Shown here: positions 24,961-37,377 of the stretch, piece by piece
Layout: every line of letters starts with the position of its first letter
Numbering within the stretch: the stretch's first letter is position 1
DNA from: Geosiphon pyriformis
Lineage: Eukaryota > Glomeromycota > Glomeromycetes > Archaeosporales > Geosiphonaceae
Assembly (NCBI GenBank): GCA_016748015.1
Contig: JAAOMT010000034.1
Span: forward strand, 458,277 to 522,276
Length of the DNA: 64,000 nucleotides
Direction of reading: 5' to 3'
The notes under the pieces: generated by a model
The model's database searches: none
What the model was told of the DNA's origin: nothing
The model's input: the letters and a program-made list of their open reading frames with translations, nothing else
Program-made: the position numbers and the translations under genes

Positions 24961-27900
24961 ATGTATAACCCCTGGTTTTTTAGTGGTTGGAATCTGAATA
25001 TTAATATCCCGGCTACCATTCAAAAACGATTATTAAAGTTTCTCCTCAAAAAGGCCATTGGTCAATTCTTAGCTGATGAGTTAGATCTTGAAAATCTCGA
25101 GGTGGAGTTTGGTAAAGGCTTAGTACACTTGAGGGAGCTGCAGCTGAATGTTAAGGTACTTTTTTGTTGATCCTTTTGAAACACCTCCTGATGCTGTGAA
25201 AGACAAATGAGACTCACCATCAAAAGCTGAAAAAAAATTGTCTTTGACTCATCTCCCTATGATCACAATTTTTCATTTATGATCCTATTACCAAGCTGAA
25301 CGTATACTGATCATGGAAGATTATGGTCATTTTTCTTCTAGGTTCTTAACGAACTTCTCACTGATTTGCCTATTGTAATAAAAAATGGACGAATAGGGGG
25401 GATCATAGCTACCGTTCCTTGGAAAAATATTTGGAGTTGTGACTGTCAGTTGGAAATTTATGGATTGCAACTCACAGTCTTCCCAGAACAGCTGAAACCC
25501 AGGAATGGTAAATTAATAATTTAAATCAAGAAAAAAACCCAATATTAAAATAGTGTGGTGTGTAGCACAATTTTTATTTATTTCTATAAAGGCAAGACTA
25601 TTACTCAATATCTCTCTCTCTCTCTCTCTCTCTCTCTAAAAATGTCTGCAGCCAAAACTCAACCCGAAGATTCACACATATTATCATCATCGATACATTT
25701 TGCTGGAGACTTTCTTGCTCATGAAATTCAACCCGAAGAGGACGAAGAGCTCCGTAACTCGATTTACCAATCCTTTCACAGCAGTGCAAGTTATATGCCT
25801 GATAATCCACAAGAGACTAGCAATATCTCGTTGGATCACTCCGAATCCTTGCCTTCCCAACATCAATCTATATCCCAAGGTTCAGAAACCGGCATTGAAG
25901 GAGTGGAAGTGCTGGCCAGATTGATTGATAAGATCATGTCGAATGTAAAAGTAGTCTTCAGGGACACCTTAATTCGAATGTACCATAAATCCAGCGGATC
26001 ACCTGATATAAATGGTTTGATGAATGATGGTGCAATTCCTAAAGATTATTATTTTGATCTTGAAATTCCCTTGATTTCCTATCGAGACGAAACTTCAGGG
26101 CTAGTGGGTAACTCCACCTCTACTAAAGAGACATTTGGTGATTCCAGTATTACTTTACCTGCCGCCCAAACGGAGATCATTAAATCTATGACTATTTCAG
26201 GATTAAAATTGTGGATTCGGGAACAGAAACCAACAATCCCCGTAAAATCGAATGTTAGTAACCTTAAAACTAGTTCTATTGCTTTGAATTCCAACAATAA
26301 TCCTCGTCGATCACGCCGTCAAGTACCAGTTCCTGGAGACGAATTTAGTGAAATCCCTGAAATCCCGGGTACACCAGATAGTGGAGATGAATTTTATGAC
26401 GCGCAGCAGTCTGGTGAGTCGAGACCAACGTCTGAAGCCGGTGATCTCCCAACAGAGAATCAAGAATCAAACCAAACACCCTTGTATGAAGCTATGATCT
26501 TGACATGTGGAGAACACGATAACATAGGTCGAGTTACAATAAAACCAAAAGCTAATCCAGCGCTACATTTCGATCTCAACAATGCTTCTTCATCTTACAT
26601 GTATACTCAAGAGGCCATTCAGCAGGCTAATACCACCCAAACATGGAATTTCGATTGTAACATTAAATCAGCTGTTGCCTTACTAACTCCATGGCAAGCT
26701 AGTTTATTTACAGAATTAATCACTTCTCTGAGTCAAATTAAAGTTGGACGGGAAAGTAGGTCAACGAGTCACACGGAAAGCGATGATGATTTCATTCAAG
26801 ATGGCTCCAGGGTGCATGTTGGGCCAATAATAAATGACAATCAAACCAAAAAAAGAGACCAAAGAAATTCAAATCAACCAACCGACGTTGGATACCAAGC
26901 TACCTCTAAAACCCACCAACTAGATGATGATTATAGCTATACAGACGATTTCGTTTATCACTCACAAAATATTCCTCAAAATAATAATAGCTCACGATCT
27001 CGATTTAATACTTTGGATGGATCTAGACTTCAAGGCAAACAATACAATAATAGCTCTGCGAATACCCATTTTAGTAACAATGCTGGATTTTTTGATTTAT
27101 CTATTAATGATCGCGAACCTTTGCGTTCAGAATATTTAGCAAAAGAAAAGTTATATCCCTTGAGAAATCCTACTTATCATCCAAATCGCGCTTCTAATGT
27201 TCCTAATTTATCATCCTCTACCGTTTCACCTCCTTTATCCAATTCTCTACCTTCAATTATACCATCATCATCATCATCTCTGCCTGTGATAGACGTTAAT
27301 TTGAACTTTTCACTGATTGAACTTTTCTTCTTGTATGAAAATCCTGAAGGGTTTATTCCAGATCAAACCTTTTTTGAAACAAGATCTCAAATTCTCAATA
27401 AGGACCATCTAAAAATAGAAATTCAAGGTATAAAGTGTCGCCTTCAAACTTGGGAATTAGAATCAATCTCTGTGGGACGACGACGAAGTCTTGCTGGTTC
27501 GAGTGGTGGGGCGATGCCTCATGGACATAAAAGAAATCTTAATTCAGAGGAGGCATCCCAATTCATATTTGACATTATCATTAACGATCTCGATGTCTTT
27601 GAATGGTTGCAGGGGTTCGAAATTATTTCTGGCCATTTATCAGATCTTCCACAATTCAAAAAATATAATCAAATTCTTAGTTTTGACGAGGGAATTCTAA
27701 AATCCTATGATCCGGAAGAAACTGATTTTCCAACTTTCTCGCCAGAAAATATCGATCAAAGCCCTAAAAGTAATGCGCGTATGAAATCCAAATCAAATAC
27801 CAACAAGGCACCATCATCTATTGATAGGACTAACTCCAATGAAGCAATAAATATTCAAATAAAATGTGGCGCACAAGGCGGTGAAGGTAAAGTTAAGATA

Positions 27901-30900
27901 GTTTTCTACTTTAATCCCCTATCAATATTGAATGCTATTTTGATCAAATCATAATTAAAATGATGTTTTTCAGCTCAAGGAACTTTGAAGACTGATTCTT
28001 TCAATCTTTCAAATATCAATGTGAGCCTAAAGCCCATTAATTTACACCTTGACCTTCGAATAATTGATCGTCTCTCAAGGTATATGAATGTATCCGGGAG
28101 CTCCAGCAATTTTACACCATATAAACAAGACATCACAAAACCCCCGTATACCGAGCATTCTGCTGGTCAAAATATAATTGACGACTTGGATACCCAGAGG
28201 AGTAACCAAGTAAGCCATATTTGTGTTTAGTCTCACCGTAATAAACTTATTTTTCATATTTTGAGTTAATTACCAAAATCTGATTTGTTAGATCGCTCAG
28301 TCTCAAAGATCGTTCACAAAAGTGTATTGCGAGTTAGTTCGTGTTTGGATAATATGTCCTGATCTGAACACACCTTCACCCGACGATCTTGGGAATCCTT
28401 ATCGCATTCATTCCGATATTTTAATTGTAGATATTCGAAAGATTAATGTGCTGACAGGTGGGGCTCTCAAAACCTCCACCAATCTCTCTCCAGCTCATAG
28501 TTATGGGTTGCAAGATTCTGATGAAAAAATTTCAGTTGATCTTCAGCACAACACATTCAAAATTGAATTTGCATCGACTAGTTTATTTTTGAAACGTGCC
28601 AAAGGTAATGATCATTTGAACTTCAGAACTTAATATTCCCTTTTAACATTATTCTCCCTATTTATCAGAAAATGAGGCTAGATGCTTTGTGTCGATACAA
28701 AAGCTGAAATCCTGGGCAACATTTTACCCTCGCTCATTAGCGCCTATAACAAGTGGTTCGCCTAACGTTGAAGTGACCTATCGGCCCGTGGGCGCGGTGA
28801 CCAGTCGCCTTTCATTTGTTGGCAATGGATCTCATTCTTCACCATTTTCTCAAACCTTTGCCTACTTTGAAGGAGAAGAACGCGTGAATTGGCCAATGGA
28901 GAATGAAGAAGAAGAAATTTTAATGTTCAAACAACGGACAATAGAGAATTCGGTGAGTCAGCAGCAGGCTGATGTATTTTTGTTGTTCATCTCCTCTCAC
29001 CTTTGGTTATTGCTTCTCATATCCAGTCTTCTTGCATATTACCAGCTGTTCGTTTTCAACTGTTATTTTCCTATGACACGTGTACGCATTGCCAAAACAT
29101 CCTACGATGCTTTACAAATACTACTCAATGACCTTGCGCTTTGGCAACCCAAATTTACTACCCCCAACAAAGCAGATCTTGCGACTTTTTCATTACCGAA
29201 AAATTCTAATGCGATGAGCTGCGTGTTTGATGATCCTTCTCAAGGAGATAACTCTAATGAGAATGATTCATACGACGAAGATGACATGGAAATGCGGCGA
29301 CGAATGGAAGGTGGCTTTATTGATGTTCGTGAAGAGAGCATGGTTCCAATGAAACCAAGTTTGGCCTCCGTGGTTGTCCTATTAGCTAACGGTAAACGCT
29401 TAAATTTTGAAATTCATTTTACCTGATAGAATAAGATCTTTCTAACAGCGAAGAAAACGCTGGAATTGTCATATTTTTCTGAATAGCTGAAATCGGCATA
29501 ATATGTGACCACGAATTAGAGGAGATTCACTCTCCCCAATCGGTTCCGCGGTCTTATCAGCTTAATATGTCTGAACTCCGATTTTTTACTGTGATCAAAC
29601 ATCAGGGCAAAGTGTGTGCGAACCCTAGTTCTCTTTGTTTTGGCAAGATGTATAATTTCCAGCAGCTTCCCATGTCGCTATCATTCTTTATTAAATGCTC
29701 TTTCCTCCTAATTTCCAGGATGACACCTATGTATGCTTAGACAATGATGATTTCACTTTATGGGATATATCCAATTCACCGGAAAAATCGCAAATATTAT
29801 CGCGTACCATTAGTAAGGGAATCAAGGTGAAATGATCCGCTTATTTTTTATTGTTAGACACCGATTATTTTATATAAATTAAAATTGGCTGCTTCTTGTT
29901 CAGACCAAAAATACTCGTCCAATGATTTCTATTATCATGCTTACTTCCCTCGAGCCTGATATTGACTTAATTGTCAAGGAGACAAATCTGACGTTATCTA
30001 TCAATGGGCTAACTTTACGCTACTCAAAGAATCCCCGTTGGCCTGATGATCTTTTAGAGTTCCTCCAAACTCCTGAAATGGTATTTGTTAACTTTTCGAG
30101 ATTACTACAATTGAATTTCAAGACTCAATATTCAAATTTTTCTCTTAGGTTCCTTATGTAGACTTGCCTAACCAATTCACAAAGCTGATTGTTGTCGTGA
30201 ATGATTCCTCAATTGACTTGAAGCCAGACGATATTGATTCACGTGTTGTTGTCGTACTCGACAGTTTAAAGGTGTTTTATTAGGCTGAAGTATCCAATTC
30301 CTTTATTATATCAGCCGTATCCACTTAATCCTTGAAAAATGTTGTTTAACCTATAGGCCTCGAGTACTATCAATTCCGACTCACCTCTCTTTAAAGCAAA
30401 GTTGATCTCTCAGAACATTGATTTATTAGTTGTTGACAACATCAAAACACTGAACGAAAGGGTAACTGGCAGATTAAGTAGTAGCCCTATAGACGTCAAG
30501 ACTTATTGGAAGGTGCATTAATGAATATCGCTCTTAATCTACGACTTTTTTGAACTTACTCATCTGTGCCAAAATTCAATTGGATTTTTAGATTGTCGGT
30601 TTAGCACATGCTGCGAACGTGGATTTTCTTGAAATTTCTCTCATTGCAAATAAAGGAGAAATAATTCCGAAATTTGAAGTTTGTTTTAGTTTCTTATCTC
30701 CCAAACCATATATTTTCGGCAATATTTTTTTCAATTTTTCACCTTATTCCCAATAATTATGCAGCTTGCTTTGACAAATGAAAAATTAACAGTCGAAACA
30801 TGTGCGGACTCTTTTCACACGCTGCTTCATATTCTTAATCATCTGACGTCAAATGATCCTAGCCTCAAGAAAAAGTATATTGTTTAAACAAGAGAGTTCA

Positions 30901-33880
30901 TTAACCTATATTCCGTAGAAAATATTTGTACTGATATATGAAAAAATAATTTATAGAGTCGAGAAAAACCCAAAGAAAACCGTCGCACAAAGCTCACCAA
31001 ATGAAGATTCTAATGAAGATTCTAATGAAGCTGCCGTTCTGGAGATGTTGGGTATATTTCGTTGCATAGTTTTTACTATTGAACATTTGCAAAGTATTTT
31101 ATTTTAAATATTCTCAATAGCTAGCATTGACCAAAAGGCTTTCCAAAGTCCCGCCCAGCCGGTGGTAGGTCCAAATATTACAAGAGGGGTAACACAATCA
31201 ACCTTAAAATTTGTGGAGGAACATTACTCTATTGATAGCCAAAATCGTGGTGAAAATCTTGTATCCGACTTTGAGCATACTGTTTTATTCGATGATGACT
31301 TGAACGATGGTAAGAGTTTTCGAAATTATTATGCTTTCATGTCATCGAACATAGTTTCCGGCTAAATCACCTGGAAATGTAAGACTTCGTGATGGAACAA
31401 CAGTTGTATACCGTTGCCCCTTCACTTGGTATAAGACAGGGATCTGAAGCCTCGATTCCCGCTACTACATCAGATGGTGTTGTCCACACGCTCGATCAGG
31501 ATCCCCTGAATTTCGTGGAAAACCACTTTGCAATCCCTACCTTGAGTGAACTTGAAGAGGTCAAAGAGAAGTACGCATTTTATTTAGTGACTAACCTGAG
31601 TAGTATATCGTTACTAAATGGTTTGAACTTTTATAATTTCACTCCAGATTACCAGAGAGTTTGATTCGTATCCGGATACGAGATTTTAATATTTTATGGA
31701 AGCTATACGATGGGTATGACTGGGAAAATACCAGAGTGAATGTTCTCAACAATTTAGAACAAGCAAAATTTCAAGCAAAACAATCTGCTTCATCCAAACA
31801 AACAAAAAACGAATCCGATGCGAGACCTTTAACGCCCTTAGACCCAGAGTCCAATAGTTTCATTGATCATTTATATATAGGACCAAATTCCAGGAACTCT
31901 AATTATGATAGCTCATCCCAGGTTCCCTCAGAAATAGATTATAATGGGGAGGATCAGGGTGACCTTGCTAGTTTGACAAGTTCGCCAATAGAATCTCCTA
32001 ATGTTCATGATGGAAGTCGTCCTGAACAGCTTCCTCGTCCTCGACCGAAATTAATTCGTTCACGATCCAGTAAACTGGACATAAAGCTGGAAAAACTAAA
32101 CTTAGAGTTCGATTTATTCCCTGAAGGACAATTGGCTTCTCGGTTGCTCCTTTTGATACGAAACATTGAAATACTCGATAATATCAAGACCTCTGCTTGG
32201 CGTAAGTTTTTATCTCACATGCGACCGGAAAATGATTCAAATCCACGGGAGACTAAGTCTAATATGGTTCGAGTCGAACTACATAGCGTGCGGCCAATTC
32301 CGTTAGATCCTTCTGAAGAATTACGACTCAAGGTTCATATAAGCTATCTTATTGATAAAAATCTTGATTTCTACTTTTATTCGGCCCAACTTCAAATAAA
32401 TTTATTTCCAGGCTAGGCTATTACCATTACGGTTTTACATTGATCAAGATGCTCTAAACTTTATCATTCGGTTCTTCTCGTTTCAAGATACTTCTAAATT
32501 ACCCACATCAACAACACAAGACGAAGTTTATATACGTAAGCTTTAAATGCAATAACCATGACTTTTATTTGGAAGCTTCATTGATTTTTCTTATTTATAA
32601 ACAGAATATTGCGAAATACAGCCCATTGTAATGAAAATAGATTACAAACCAAAGCATATTGACTATACAAGTTTGAAAGAAGGGAATTTGGTAGAACTAA
32701 TGAACTTTTTTCACTTTGACGGTGCCGATATGACTTTACGGAATGTAAAATTACGAGGTGTATGTAAATTCAAGTTATTAACCATGAAAGTTATTATTAA
32801 GCACGATAAATTAATAGTGTTTCCACAACTCTTAATATCAGGTCAAAGGTTGGCAGCGGCTTTTAGAAGAACTAGGAGCGGCTTGGTTGCCGCACATTAA
32901 AAGTACTCAGGTCCCCAATGTAGTGTCTGGCGTTGCTCCCATTCGTTCTCTTGTCAATATTGGATCAGGTGTCGCTGATTTAATTCTGCTTCCAATTGAA
33001 CAGTATAAGAAAGATGGAAGAATAATTAGAGGTACTTAATTGGAATCCGTAAGAAGCAAATAATATGTTTATATTGCAGTAGCTTTTAACTCAATTTTGA
33101 TTATTTTATTACTAATAAATAAGGTTTGCAAAAAGGGACACAGTCATTTGCAAAAGCCACAACAATGGAGGCAATTAAATTCGGGACGAAATTAGCAGTT
33201 GGGACTCAAATTTTGCTAGAGCACGCAGACCAGATCCTTTCTTTCGAAACAGAGGGACAAACAAGTAATAGTAGTAGTACTAGTGGTGGTGGTAGTAATA
33301 GTAGTAATAGCAATAGTAAAAACCGGAATGTTGGTAGTACTAGCTACAATGTATCTGGACTTTCTAGGGCTGAATTTGCAGAGGATGGAGATAGTGACGA
33401 TGACAAAAAAATAAAAGAATTCATCAGCAAGTATGCAGACCAACCAGCGGATTTGAACGAAGGTAATATATTGAGCCACCCACAGGAAATCTGTTATCCC
33501 ATTAACAATGATCAGATTTTAACTTTATCATGTATATTGTCAAAATATAGGCATCGAAGAAGCATACAAAAGTTTACGGCAAAATTTCGGTTCAGCAGCA
33601 CATACCATATTTGCAGTACCTATGGAGGTATACGAAAAGGCTGGTGCACAAGGTTCAGTAAAGGCTGTTATTCGTGCTGTACCTGTTGCTGCTCTGAAAC
33701 CAATGATTGGGGCTTCCGAGGCTGTTTCTAAAGCATTGCTTGGGTTGCGTAATACGATTGACCCTAACAAGAAATTGCAGATGGAAGATGTAAGTTTTAA
33801 AGTTTTCAGTTTTGATGAAAAAAATTAGTTGCGGGGAACTTATTCTTTTCTTTTTTCACCAGAAATATAAAAAGCGATAA
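24961..33880 (+). CDS. Autophagy-related protein 2 (ATG2), lipid-transfer protein
   Basis: ATG2 bridges the endoplasmic reticulum and the growing phagophore and moves phospholipids between them. The ATG at 24961 begins the chorein-type N-terminus (WFFSGWNLNINIPATIQKRL, then FLADELDLENLEV and LPIVIKNGRIG with VPWKNIW), which is diagnostic. Exon 1 ends at 25155, exon 2 is 25342-25507, and the large third exon starts at 25652 after a CT-repeat tract. It carries SSSIHFAGDFLAHEI and EEDEELRNSIYQS, then long disordered stretches. The C-terminus has the ATG2 domain: RGLQKGTQSFAKATTMEA, an Ala-rich helix, and the AVPVAALKPMIGASEAVSKA region; the last exon ends KYKKR at TAA 33878. A possible one-base frame problem lies near 29060. 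Large size and many exons are usual for the family. Confidence 0.92.
25611..25637 (+). repeat. (TC)n microsatellite in an ATG2 intron
   Basis: Twenty-seven bases of pure alternating TC, ending 11 bases before the CAG of the probable acceptor at 25649-25651. It can serve as the polypyrimidine tract for exon 3. The reading frame happens to stay open through it, but the residues it encodes (Ser-Leu repeats) do not fit ATG2. Confidence 0.8.
33265..33330 (+). repeat. Trinucleotide-rich coding stretch for a Ser/Gly/Asn linker in ATG2
   Basis: Imperfect AGT/AAT/GGT codon repeats encode a Ser, Gly and Asn-rich linker between the helical C-terminal segments of ATG2. It is likely a variable-length linker with no fold of its own. 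Confidence 0.7.
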
Positions 33881-34197
33881 AGAATCTAGGATTGAAACCA
33901 GGATCTGACCAAGTAGGTGTATTATATTCATGCAAATTCCATTTAATCTTGTACTGTGTCGGAAGTTAGGACATTAAGCAGTTGTACTATATATTCATAA
34001 ATATCGTTGATATTACATCATGATAAAGACAGAGTTTCAAGTTGTAATTATTACCCGTAGTTATGTTGATCACAATAATGAATTGGTATCCGGAAACTAT
34101 TTTACACATTTTTTATAAATACGATTGTTCGAAGACAAATATTTGATTTGGAGTTCCTATTCAAAGGCAATAAGAAAGTCGTGCAATTATCAGAATC
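33881..34197. other. Intergenic region between convergent ATG2 and PUF60-like genes
   Basis: About 317 bp of 3' flank for both genes. No gene or repeat seen. Confidence 0.6.
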
Positions 34198-37098
34198 CTA
34201 AGAATAGTCACCCGATTGAAATTTTTTAAGATCAAATAAGGATGCTCTAATGCGACGCCCACCAAACCAACGGCCATCTAGTTTTTCTTTAGCCTTTTCA
34301 GCTCCTGCCCCAATGGAAGGGAATTAAAATTTAAATGAATTAAAGTCAGCAAGCTTTGAAAGTATTGGCAAGGAATATCAAATTCTTTTTTCACCTGATC
34401 CATCCACGAATTGAACGAAGATCTTAACAAGTCCGCGCTCGCCTTCAAATACCTCTTCAGGATCTGTATGGACAAACACACTCGCTACCTTTCCAAAATT
34501 ACTGCACTCATCTTGAAATTCTTCCTCGAGTGAATCATCAACGTCTGCAGGCGCCACTGCATTGCGTATTAAAACAACAGGGGACAACTATAAATTTTAT
34601 GCAAATTATTAAAATTTGAAGAGCAAAGTGCCAACATACTTTGTATTCATGTTTACCTCTTGCCTTGCCAACTTTTGCATTATGGCATAACGCTGACTAG
34701 CACTTATGCTCATGTTTTCTTCTTGTGCCACGGATTCTACAGCAGCTTGACCTCTGGCTGCTAAATCTGCTGCAATTTTGGCCGCTGCATTTTGAGCTTT
34801 AGCCGCTGCCGCTTTAGAATAGTATTAAGGAAAAGGGTTGAAAAATGTAAGGAGTTTTAAAGCTTCTGATAAAGTAAAAATTGAAATAAAAACCTGCAGC
34901 TGATACCGAAGGTGATGATGGAACGGTAATTGGGGTAGGATTTGCACCTGGTGGGAGTGGCGGCAATTTTTCAATAGCTTTCATACCTTCACTAAGTGGT
35001 CCTCCAATAACCGCTTTTCCGACGTGCAAAATCAATCCACCCAATTCAAAATTATTCATAGATATGACAGCCGTACTCGCAGCCAATTCATCATCAAATT
35101 CGATAAACCTAATTTGTATAAACAAAAAATACAAAAAGATTTAGTTAAGCAGATTATATACATTAGCTGTAAAAATTTTCTAGCGTCTCAAGGATAAATG
35201 CGTTGCTAGCAGATGCTGTCGGCGGAGAGTTTCGTATCCAAGATCAGAGATGCGAACACTGCCACTTTGGGCCGTCCTCGCGGATATGGCCATTCTTATT
35301 GAACGTATTGGGGATAATTACTGAAAAAAGTTGCCTGGCGTCCAATATTTCTGCATTTTGATGGTATTGGTGTATATGTAGAGAGATAGAGAAATAAAAA
35401 GGCAAGGGAGTAAAATGCGATATATAATAATAAACACATATTATGGTGGAGTGCATAGAGTGCATAGACGAAATATGAAGTGAGTGCTCAATGTCCCACA
35501 ACCACAATATCCAGATTTGCAAAAAGAAGCTGCTCGATAAATTTGGGACTAAAATCAGAAATTTCTCGACTGATTATGTTCAAGCTTCTGCAGTTGGCTA
35601 AAGAATCTTGGGTGGTAAATGTCTTTTGAATTGGGGTTTTAATGAAAGGAAAATCGCGGGAAGTAATGGGATAGGAAAGCAACAATGTAACGGTTGAAAG
35701 GATCGAAGCAAAAAAAGTTCTGCGCTAAGAATAAGGCTCTTTCTGCGTAGGAATATCCACGGTGACCTGACCGTTGAATATATGGAATGTATCATCAGAA
35801 TCAAAAAAACAATGGCACTCACCCATATCCTTTATGCTTCCTTGTTATAAGATCAGGCTGTAGATACAAAGCTTTTTGTTTTAAAAGGATAGTTATATTT
35901 ATAATTCAAAAAATTGATATAGATATAATACCATTAAAATGCATTGGATAATTTTTCCAAAAGACTCAAATATGCTCAATAGATTATCTTCGCTCACATA
36001 TTCATTGACATTTGACACATATATTCGGGTCTTGGGAGGGGGTAAAAGTCCTGTTTTGGTTCCTTTAGTAGCAAAATCTTGCCGGGCTGAAAGCAATAAA
36101 AGATACCAAGAAACCATATATTGATACTAACCAGCAGCGGTTGCAGCAGTATAATTGTTTGGTCTTCCAACTTTTAGTTGCCTAAATTATTAATAAATTC
36201 ACAGTTTAGTTGAAGGTGGTTGTGCAAATGAAATTTTCAAAGATTAAAATTAAGACTACCTTCCCCCTAACTCTGCACCATTCATCGAATCTAAAGCAAG
36301 AGATGCTCCTTCTGGCGTCTCGAATTCAATAAAGCAGAAGCCTTTATGCTTGCCAGTAATCGGATCTAGAGACATACTAACGCTTTTTATAGCACCGAAC
36401 TGACCAAAGACTACTCTAAGATGCTGTTCAGTCAATTCAAAATTGATTGAGCCAACGTAAATGCGTGACAATACAGATAAAGAACGAGGATCAATTCCAG
36501 ATGCTAGGCCAGGGTTTGATGAAAGAAGGATAGAAGGTATGGGAGGGGGTGTGTTGTTCTTTCCTGATGTTTTTAATAGCTTTGAAAAAGAATTAATTGG
36601 TTAAGCGTGAATGGATGAAAATTAATCAAATCAAATCGAGTAACTTACTACAGCTTGCATGTCGCGAGCGAAGCTTTTAGCTTTTTCCAAAGCCGCCTTC
36701 TGATCATCATCCAAGTGCAAAGCCGGCATTTTATCTAACCAAGAAGGTTTACTGAAACCCAAAGAGTGAGTATAAGTGGGCAAAGGATTCGTAAGCACTG
36801 GAAGAGTTATTGAAGTGGGGAGAGTTGGTATGATTGACATGTTCGTTATAAGAATTGAAGCAGCTGAAAAACTAGGAGTGAAAGAGATGGAATATGGAAA
36901 GCCACCCTCAAGTCTAGCCCTCTTTGTATCATCAAAAGAACGGGAACTCTCTTCGTTATCATGCACGCGTTTCTTGGCTTCTGCTGCCATCTTTTCTAGT
37001 TTCACGGATAAATACTCTGTTTCGGATAAAACGGTATCAGACATTGCCTCTGGTGAAATCTCCATAGGTTCGGTCTTAAGTTGAGTCGTTTCGGCCAT
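34198..37098 (-). CDS. PUF60/Half-pint-like splicing factor with three RRM domains
   Basis: PUF60-family proteins bind polypyrimidine tracts and help U2AF recognise 3' splice sites. The start at 37098 reads MAETTQLKTEPMEISP. RRM1 has RIYVGSINFEL and KGFCFIEFETPEGA (about 36256-36470). RRM2 has RIYVSNVNEYVSEDNLLSI and, across an intron, KHKGYG/FIEFDDELAASTAV. The last RRM (PVVLIRNAVAP, then VEGERGLVKIFVQF-like strands and WFGGRRIRASLFD) is of the UHM type that replaces RNP aromatic residues. The Ala-rich segment 34670-34810 links RRM2 to the UHM. The stop is TAG at 34198. An intron of about 715 bp (35107-35821) splits RRM2 and is long for this locus. The gene shares a 280-bp divergent promoter region with the ACBD5-like gene. 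Confidence 0.88.
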
Positions 37099-37377
37099 TG
37101 CACCTTTAGCACCAAGTGTGATGTTTTTAAGAGCACACTAAAACTTTTTGGGTTTTCAACAATAGATGCCCATATAAAGTCGTGATCCAAAATTGGATGT
37201 CGATACATCTCCACAAATAGCCTAAAATGGTTTAGCTCCTAACTCACTAGACTGATTTAAGCTAAGAAACTTGGGAAAGTTTTAAAAATCATTCTCCACC
37301 TGAGCTATTTTGCCACCAGCGTTTTCTTGTCTGTCCTTTGCCAAAGTCTTTATTTAAATGCGAGCAATTAAGGCAAT
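37099..37377. promoter_or_regulatory. Divergent promoter region of the PUF60-like and ACBD5-like genes
   Basis: Only 279 bp separate the two start codons, so both promoters must lie here or overlap. No specific factor site is identified. Confidence 0.5.

Noticed and set aside
25555-25651. N-terminal extension with Ser-Leu repeats on the large ATG2 exon
   Set aside because: It is translation through the TC repeat and intron; ATG2 similarity begins only after the acceptor at 25651.
28953-29026. Hydrophobic segment resembling a membrane helix in ATG2
   Set aside because: The stretch is bounded by GTGAGT and ATATCCAG and is pyrimidine-rich, so it is an intron; ATG2 has no such helix at this place.
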